A stretch of 64,000 bases of DNA, taken from an uncultured Spartobacteria bacterium. GTDB lineage: Bacteria > Verrucomicrobiota > Verrucomicrobiia > Chthoniobacterales > Chthoniobacteraceae. The notes under the pieces were generated by a model that did not search any database, had not been told where the DNA came from, and was given only the letters and a program-made list of their open reading frames with translations. Where the stretch lies: positions 1 to 64,000 of the forward strand of contig CAIURC010000188.1 in assembly GCA_903901425.1 (NCBI GenBank). Direction: 5' to 3'. This document shows, in pieces, positions 57,777 to 64,000 of the stretch. Within the stretch, counting starts at the first letter, position 1; the number at the start of each line of letters is the position of its first letter. The position numbers and the translations under genes are program-made.

Positions 57777-58544
57777 ATGCACAAAACCCTCCTCTCCACG
57801 CTCCTTTTCCTTGCGGCGCTTGCCGCTGTTGCCCCCGCACAGAGCCCCGCACGAGGCGAAGTCCTCATCCACGAAGACTTCAGCGGCGGCCCCCAGCGCA
57901 CCGACCCAAAGGCATGGGGCGGCGGTCCCTCTTGGAACATCCCGGAGACCTGGGAAATCCGGGAGGGCGCGATTGCCTGCATCTACGATCCGCGCCAGCA
58001 CCCGGGCCAGGCACACGGCAAATCGTTGGATCCGCGGTTCAAAGCCCACAACGTCCGGGTGTCCTACCGGGTCAAGTTTGAGGGTGAAGGTGCCCGGCTC
58101 GACATGCTCATCAATGCCCCCCTGCGCCCGGGGAAACCGGGGAGCGTCCTCTGGCACATCGGCGATGTGGTCACCCGGATCACCAAACCCGGGTCCCGGG
58201 ACGACGTATCCATTTCCGAGCGCGATTTCACCCGGGACGTGAATCATCCGGCGTTGAAAGGCAAAACGCTGGATCCCGCGGTTCTGGAGGTGCCCGAGGG
58301 GACGTTCCGCAGCGCCTACCCGATTCCGGGCGAATCCACGTTCCAGAAGGTCCCCCTCGAGACAGGACGCTGGTACCAGTTTGTGGTGGAGAATGTCGGT
58401 ACCCGGTGGACTCTGTGGGTCGACGGCAAGGAAACCCTCGCGCTCCATCTCAAACGCTCCGATGTCGAAAAAGAGTCCGTCAATTTCATCGGCACCGGTC
58501 CCTTCCTCCTGGATGACATCCGGATCGAGGACCTCTCCCGGTGA
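57777..58544 (+). CDS. secreted protein of unknown function (DUF1080/3-keto-disaccharide hydrolase-like beta-sandwich)
   Basis: Signal peptide; HEDFSGGPQRTDPKAWGGGPSWNIPETWEIREGAIAC...WTLWVDGKETLALHLKR. Confidence 0.55.
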   Translation: MHKTLLSTLLFLAALAAVAPAQSPARGEVLIHEDFSGGPQRTDPKAWGGGPSWNIPETWEIREGAIACIYDPRQHPGQAHGKSLDPRFKAHNVRVSYRVKFEGEGARLDMLINAPLRPGKPGSVLWHIGDVVTRITKPGSRDDVSISERDFTRDVNHPALKGKTLDPAVLEVPEGTFRSAYPIPGESTFQKVPLETGRWYQFVVENVGTRWTLWVDGKETLALHLKRSDVEKESVNFIGTGPFLLDDIRIEDLSR

Positions 58545-58639
58545 AGCTTCTGGCCCATTTCCTCCCGATGAATCTCCCACAACCCGCCCGGCCCCGAACT
58601 CTGCGGTTCCAGGAACCCCGCCGTCCCGCGTATCACCGG

Positions 58640-61600
58640 ATGAAACACGCTCTTTTGTGCCTCGGATTCCTGACCGCCCTGAACTCGCCGGCAGACGCGG
58701 TCCCGCATCCTGTGTTGGAGGAAAAACACCGGGCATTCCTGAAGGACAACTGCCTGAACTGTCACAACGCCGACAAACAGAAGGGCAAGGTCCGTCTGGA
58801 CGACATCTCGTTCTCGCTTGATGCCGTCCAGAAAGCGGACCTCTGGCAGAAAATCTTGAATGCCGTGAATTCCGGGGAGATGCCGCCAGAGGACGAGAAA
58901 CAGCCGGAACGCGGCCAGAAAACCGAGTTTTTGGCGGCCTTGTCCGAAACACTGGTGCTCGCGCGCAAATCGTTGAGTGATGTGCAGGGCACGATCACGA
59001 TGCGGCGCCTGAACCGGCGCGAATACCGGAACACCATCCGGGACCTGCTCGGGCTCGAGATCAATGTCCAAGACCTTCCCTCGGACGCCGGAGCCGGAAA
59101 TTTTGACACGGTGGGCTCTTCGCTTTTCATGTCGAGTGACCAGTTTGAACAGTATCTCGCGCTCGGTCGGCAGGCCTTGGACGAACATTTTGCCCGGATT
59201 TCCACCGGGCAAGCCCGGACCTTCAAAACGCGCGTCGAACCCGAGGCCGATGCAAACCGGCGTATCACGGAGTTGAAGGGCAGATTGGAAAAACGGTTTG
59301 AAGCATTCAACAGGTGGACCGCTGCCCTGGTGGCATTTGCGGAGAAACCCGAAAACCAACCCGCCACCGCTGCACTGCCGCGCGAGATGTCTGGCTGGCG
59401 CAGACCCGACGCTTTCTACGAGGGCGTTTCGGCTCTCGCCGGGGCTCCCTCTGCAGCCTCTTTTGGCTTCGTAGACCTCAGGTCCGCCCTCTTCGAAGGT
59501 GGCGATACTTTCCAAAATGATCACCCGTATTTACGCGATTATCTCCAGCTTCCCCAAAAAGCAGGAGGTTCCTACTTAACCATTTTCAAAGTCAACCCGA
59601 AGGAAGAAATCCGCGCCGACGCTTCCTGGCCGCCAGGCAGGTACATTCTCCGCATCCGGGCCGCAGCCGTGGACGGTTCTCCAGCAGAACGCAGGTTCTT
59701 GGAAGTCGGCCACGCAGATCCAAGGGAACCTTCAGGGCCGATGGATGACTCCGGAGCCATCTCCGTGCTCACTTCCGTCCATGTCACAGGAAGCATCGAT
59801 CAACCGCAGCTCATTGAAATTCCTGTAGAAATCACCGGCACTGGATCCCGCCAATTCGTACTCCGGGAAAAACGTCCGAACTCGAGTGAGGCGGCCGTCC
59901 AGATTTGGCGGGAGCATATCGCCAGAACAAAAACCGGTCCTCAACCAGCCATTTGGATTGACTGGATGGAGATCGAGGGCCCGGTCCAGCCTCAGGCACC
60001 TCCGCCTGCGTCCACGCTCCGGGAACGGCGCGAGGTGGAACTCCACGCCAACGCGATGGTGGGCGGGACCTACAACGGCTATTACAAGGGTGGCTACGAG
60101 GCAGCCAAGGCCTACATCGCCACGGGATCTCCGCAGAAAGGCATCCCGGACGAACTCGAGGCCAAATTCAGGATCCAGGTCTTCGAGCAACACGGCCCGA
60201 GTTTCGAACGTTACCTGAACGATCCACTCACCAAAACTGGCGCCTACCTGACCCTGTACAACGTACACACGGAGGAGGTGATCACCCTCCCCCCGGACCA
60301 GCCTTCCGGATGGCTCAAAACCAAGCACGAGGTCGAACACGTTCCACCCGGCGAATACCGGCTCCGGGTCCGGATTGGTGCAGCCCCGGGAACGCCCAAG
60401 GAACGCCATTTCCTCGAATTCGGAAGCCGGGTGGACAAGGACGACTTCAAGCTCCTGCACACTTTCCAGATCCGGGGCACCACGGATGCGCCAGAGATTC
60501 TGGAGGTGCCAGTCAGCCTCGGAACAGACAGCCCGCGGACGTTTGTGCTCCGGGAAAAAAGGGATGTCAAACTCGACCACGAGATCTATCTGGCGGCTGT
60601 GAAGGAAACCAAAGTCGGCCCGGTTCCTGCCCTCTGGATCGACTGGGTCGAATGGGAGGGGCCCTACCTTCCGGAAACGCCAATTTCAAAACGGGAACAC
60701 ATCGAACCCGAAAAACGGCGGGCTGAGGTCGAACGCGGACACCTCCGTTCGAAGCATCTGTTTGAGCAGTATCAAAAGTGGCAGGCGACCGGTGCCGACG
60801 AATCGCGCCTGAAGGAGTTTGAGTTCCACGACAAGTCGCATGCGGAGTTCGCCAAGGTGGTTTGGGAAAACAACAGCCGCTGGTTCCAGCAGTACCTCGA
60901 CCGGCCACTCTCACACACAGGCCTATTCCTCGACAACACTGTCCAGGAAACCAGCGAGTACACCGTCGACCTCCCCACCGAAACCCCTCCAGGCACCTAC
61001 GTGATGCGTGCAAGGATTGGACGGGTCCCCGAAACGCCGGCAGACCGCGCATTTCTCACCCTGGTACAGGCGAGCCCCATCGACAAAGATGACCGCACCT
61101 TTCTTGCCAACAAACAAATCACCGCCCCGCTCCACCAACCAGAAACCATCGAGATTCCTTTCCAGATCCGGCCGGGCGGCCCGCGGAAGTTTGTCCTGAT
61201 GGAAAAACGCCCGCTCCAGAAGGAGACCATCAGCCTCCCCGGCCGGACCCGGCAGATCGCAGATCCAGCCCGCAGGGATCCCGCACTCTGGATCGACTGG
61301 ATCGAATACGAAGGACCACTTCCCTCCTCCCAGTTCCGGCCCTTGCTGGCCCCCGAAACCGTCTCCCTCCCGGAACCCGAAAGGGCCCGTGCCGTGCTGG
61401 CATCCTTTGCCCAACGCGCGTTCCGGGGCCAGAAACCGGAACCATCTTTCTCGGACCGGCTCCAGGCCCTGTATGAAACCCGCCGCAAGTCCGGTGAACC
61501 GTGGGAGGTGGCGATCCGCACCCCGCTCAGCGTGATTCTCGCCTCGCCCGGCTTCCTGTATCTCTCCGAACCCGGGACCGAGAAAAAGCCGCGGGACCTC

Positions 61601-62614
61601 ACGCAGGTGGAACTCGCCTCGCGGCTCTCCTATTTCCTCTGGAGCGCCCCTCCGGACGACGAACTGCTGTCCGCGAATCTTGCGGATCCGGCGGTGCTGG
61701 TGGGCCAGGTGGACCGGTTGATGGCCAGCGAAAAAGCCGGTGAGTTTGTGCGGGGATTCGTGCACCAGTGGCTGGGCATGGAACGCCTGGATTTTTTCCA
61801 GTTCGACACCAAACAGTTCCGCGACTTTGACGAAAGCGCCAAGGCGGCTGCGCGCCGCGAAGTCTACGAAACCTTCGCCCATCTGTTGCGGGAAAATGGG
61901 AGCCTGACCCGGTTGCTGAAAAGCGACGAGATCTTCGTGAACGGTCTGTTGGCCACGTATTACGGGATTGAGGGGGTCAACGGCGACGCCTTTCAAAAGG
62001 TGCAGCTCCAGCCCGGTTCACCGCGGGGCGGGCTGCTCGGGATGGCAGCCATCCTCGCCATGGGCAGCAACGGCGAACGCACCAGTCCCGTCGAACGCGG
62101 GGCGTGGGTCCTGCGCAAACTCCTCCACAATCCGCCCCCTCCGGCCCCGCCGAATGTTCCGCAGATCACGCGTCTCGAAAACCAACTCCTCAATACCCGC
62201 CAAAGGCTCGGTGCACACCAGGAGGAACCCCAGTGCCTCCAGTGCCATCGCAAAATCGATCCCATCGGGTTCGGCCTTGAAAACTTCAATGCCGCAGGCA
62301 AGTGGCGTACCGAGGAAACCTACGAAAAACGCGGGGTCGGAAAAAAGACCTGGCCGGTGGATGCCAGCGGCCAGTTCCACAACGGACCGGCGTTCAAGGA
62401 TTACTTTGAGTTGCGGGACCGGATTGCAGCCCGGCCGGAGGCATTTGCCCGTGGCTTTACCGAGGCGCTGATTGAGTACGCGCTGGGCCGCCCTTACGGA
62501 TTCACCGATTCTGCCCTCGCAGATGGCATTGTGGCCAGGGCGGGTGCCGCCCATTTCGGGGTCCGCGAGTTCCTGGTGGCGCTGATCACGAGCCGCGAGT
62601 TTGCCCGCAAGTAG
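58640..62614 (+). CDS. giant DUF1592-type cytochrome protein with triplicated internal module
   Basis: FLKDNCLNCHNADKQKGKVRLDDI; three PA(I/L)WIDW(M/V/I)E(I/W/Y)EGP modules; EEPQCLQCHRKIDPIGFGLENFNAAG; alternative GTG start at 58541. Confidence 0.88.
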   Translation: MKHALLCLGFLTALNSPADAVPHPVLEEKHRAFLKDNCLNCHNADKQKGKVRLDDISFSLDAVQKADLWQKILNAVNSGEMPPEDEKQPERGQKTEFLAALSETLVLARKSLSDVQGTITMRRLNRREYRNTIRDLLGLEINVQDLPSDAGAGNFDTVGSSLFMSSDQFEQYLALGRQALDEHFARISTGQARTFKTRVEPEADANRRITELKGRLEKRFEAFNRWTAALVAFAEKPENQPATAALPREMSGWRRPDAFYEGVSALAGAPSAASFGFVDLRSALFEGGDTFQNDHPYLRDYLQLPQKAGGSYLTIFKVNPKEEIRADASWPPGRYILRIRAAAVDGSPAERRFLEVGHADPREPSGPMDDSGAISVLTSVHVTGSIDQPQLIEIPVEITGTGSRQFVLREKRPNSSEAAVQIWREHIARTKTGPQPAIWIDWMEIEGPVQPQAPPPASTLRERREVELHANAMVGGTYNGYYKGGYEAAKAYIATGSPQKGIPDELEAKFRIQVFEQHGPSFERYLNDPLTKTGAYLTLYNVHTEEVITLPPDQPSGWLKTKHEVEHVPPGEYRLRVRIGAAPGTPKERHFLEFGSRVDKDDFKLLHTFQIRGTTDAPEILEVPVSLGTDSPRTFVLREKRDVKLDHEIYLAAVKETKVGPVPALWIDWVEWEGPYLPETPISKREHIEPEKRRAEVERGHLRSKHLFEQYQKWQATGADESRLKEFEFHDKSHAEFAKVVWENNSRWFQQYLDRPLSHTGLFLDNTVQETSEYTVDLPTETPPGTYVMRARIGRVPETPADRAFLTLVQASPIDKDDRTFLANKQITAPLHQPETIEIPFQIRPGGPRKFVLMEKRPLQKETISLPGRTRQIADPARRDPALWIDWIEYEGPLPSSQFRPLLAPETVSLPEPERARAVLASFAQRAFRGQKPEPSFSDRLQALYETRRKSGEPWEVAIRTPLSVILASPGFLYLSEPGTEKKPRDLTQVELASRLSYFLWSAPPDDELLSANLADPAVLVGQVDRLMASEKAGEFVRGFVHQWLGMERLDFFQFDTKQFRDFDESAKAAARREVYETFAHLLRENGSLTRLLKSDEIFVNGLLATYYGIEGVNGDAFQKVQLQPGSPRGGLLGMAAILAMGSNGERTSPVERGAWVLRKLLHNPPPPAPPNVPQITRLENQLLNTRQRLGAHQEEPQCLQCHRKIDPIGFGLENFNAAGKWRTEETYEKRGVGKKTWPVDASGQFHNGPAFKDYFELRDRIAARPEAFARGFTEALIEYALGRPYGFTDSALADGIVARAGAAHFGVREFLVALITSREFARK

Positions 62615-62681
62615 ACGCAGATCGGTGGGGTGGAACGTCCGGGCTTCCGTGGCGGACACGGAACAGTCAGGATGGCGGGGC

Positions 62682-63956
62682 ATGAAATCTGTTCTCCTGC
62701 TTCTGGCGGCGGCCCTTTCCACCGCCCGCGGCGTTCTCCCCACCCCCATTTCCGACGAAACCATGGTGCCTCCCTACCAACTCCCCGATCCCCTCGTTTG
62801 TCAGGACGGCACACCCGTTCAAACCGCTGAGATCTGGCGCGCCAAACGGCGGCCCGAACTCCTCCGGCTCTTTACAGAAGAAATGTACGGACGCACCCTG
62901 CTCGGGCGCCCCGACACCATGCGGTTTGTCGTCCGGGAAGAACTGCCCGCAGCGCGGGGCGGTGCCGCCACCCGGCTCCGGGTGGGCATTCTTTTTGCAG
63001 GCACTGAGGACGGTCCGCAGATGGAGTTGCTGGTCTACCTGCCGAACCATGTCACGGGAAAGGTCCCGGTTTTTCTGGGCCTGAACTTTGATGGGAACCA
63101 CACCACAACGACGGAACCGGACCTACCCGTGCCGGGCCACTGGGCCATGGGATTGTTTGGGAACAAGATGGAGAACCATCGGCCCAAAGAATCGGGCCGC
63201 GGCGTTCACCAGCACCTCTGGCCCTATGCCTACCTGCTCGAACACGGTTACGGAGTCGCGACGGCAGGCTACGGCGAGATTGAACCGGATGAAAAACGGG
63301 AACCGTCTTCTGCGGCGCTTCCGAACAGCCCGCGGACCCTGGCTCCCGCAGCGTCGCCCGCGGACTGGGGTACCATTGGGGTGTGGGCATGGGGCCTCAG
63401 CCGTGCCTTGGATTATCTGGAGATACATCCCCGCGTGGACGCGAAAAAGGTGGCGGTCCACGGGTTCAGCCGGCTCGGGAAAACGGCACTTTGGGCAGGT
63501 GCTCAGGACGAACGATTTGCCCTGGTGATTTCCAACGGCTCAGGCTGCGGCGGCGCCGCATTGAGCAAACGGATCTTTGGTGAAACCGTGCGGCATCTGA
63601 CCACCAACCTGCCCTACTGGTTTGCAGGGAATCTCGCCAAATACAGCGATCACGAGCCGGAACTCCCCGTGGATCAACACGAACTCCTTGCGCTCATCGC
63701 GCCCCGACCGGTGCTGGTCACCAGCGGAACGACCGATACGTGGGCAGATCCCAAGGGCGAGTTCCTGAGCGTGTTCCATGCTTCTCCGGTCTGGAAGCTG
63801 TTCGGGCACCAAGGATTTCAGGGCACCGAAATGCCGGCGCCCTCGGTTTTTGTGCCGGGCCGGCTCAGCTATTTCCTCCGTCCTGGCGGCCATGATGTCA
63901 CGCTGGAGGACTGGCAGGCCATGGTGCGGTTCGCGGATCTCCATTTCAAACCGTAG
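62682..63956 (+). CDS. CE15-like glucuronoyl esterase / acetyl xylan esterase-like
   Basis: RRPELLRLFTEEMYGRTLLGRP; VAVHGFSRLGKTALWAGAQDERFALVISNGSGCGGAALSKRIFGETV. Confidence 0.78.
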   Translation: MKSVLLLLAAALSTARGVLPTPISDETMVPPYQLPDPLVCQDGTPVQTAEIWRAKRRPELLRLFTEEMYGRTLLGRPDTMRFVVREELPAARGGAATRLRVGILFAGTEDGPQMELLVYLPNHVTGKVPVFLGLNFDGNHTTTTEPDLPVPGHWAMGLFGNKMENHRPKESGRGVHQHLWPYAYLLEHGYGVATAGYGEIEPDEKREPSSAALPNSPRTLAPAASPADWGTIGVWAWGLSRALDYLEIHPRVDAKKVAVHGFSRLGKTALWAGAQDERFALVISNGSGCGGAALSKRIFGETVRHLTTNLPYWFAGNLAKYSDHEPELPVDQHELLALIAPRPVLVTSGTTDTWADPKGEFLSVFHASPVWKLFGHQGFQGTEMPAPSVFVPGRLSYFLRPGGHDVTLEDWQAMVRFADLHFKP

Positions 63957-64000
63957 CACGCCCTCCGGCAGCCCTCCGCGATTCCTCCGCCCTCGTCCGC

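Noticed and set aside
55436-57982. 848-aa minus-strand ORF
   Set aside because: Antisense to the DUF1592-type gene with CxxCH motifs; no recognisable domain
1-64000. CRISPR arrays, rRNA or tRNA genes
   Set aside because: No regularly spaced repeats or recognisable rRNA/tRNA sequence noticed by eye; tRNAscan/Infernal would be decisive

Overview
High-GC, gene-dense bacterial chromosome window. Family content (DUF1501/1549/1552/1553/1592-type proteins, FecR/LamG proteins with ECF sigma factors) suggests the Verrucomicrobiota/Planctomycetota group; the lineage is an inference. Main blocks: (1) 1-369, an apparent IS21-like element end that truncates a sulfatase gene; (2) 508-4610, tolB-pal plus a flippase/GT9 fusion; (3) 4784-11441, an ECF-sigma module (sigma, FecR-LamG, DUF1549/1553-LamG, DUF1501); (4) 11470-16245, housekeeping genes including a threonyl-tRNA synthetase without a TGS domain; (5) 16363-22955, two beta-propeller proteins, an MFS transporter and an adenylate-forming enzyme; (6) 23098-23875, a toxin-antitoxin pair and a decayed ABC-permease remnant; (7) 23917-42059, a near-continuous 21-gene flagellar export/basal-body/hook cluster on the minus strand, with a repeat-expanded FlgE and a FliM without the CheY-binding motif; (8) 42402-44595, phosphotransacetylase split over two genes; (9) 44795-50560, RidA / D-threonine aldolase-like / dipeptidase, a poly-proline lipoprotein, MazG and a matrixin-like protease; (10) 50971-63956, a second, larger ECF-sigma module with tandem DUF1552 proteins, two DUF1592-type cytochrome proteins (one with a triplicated internal module) and a CE15-like esterase. 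No rRNA, tRNA or CRISPR array was recognised. All calls come from reading the sequence and the ORF track; no database search was run.
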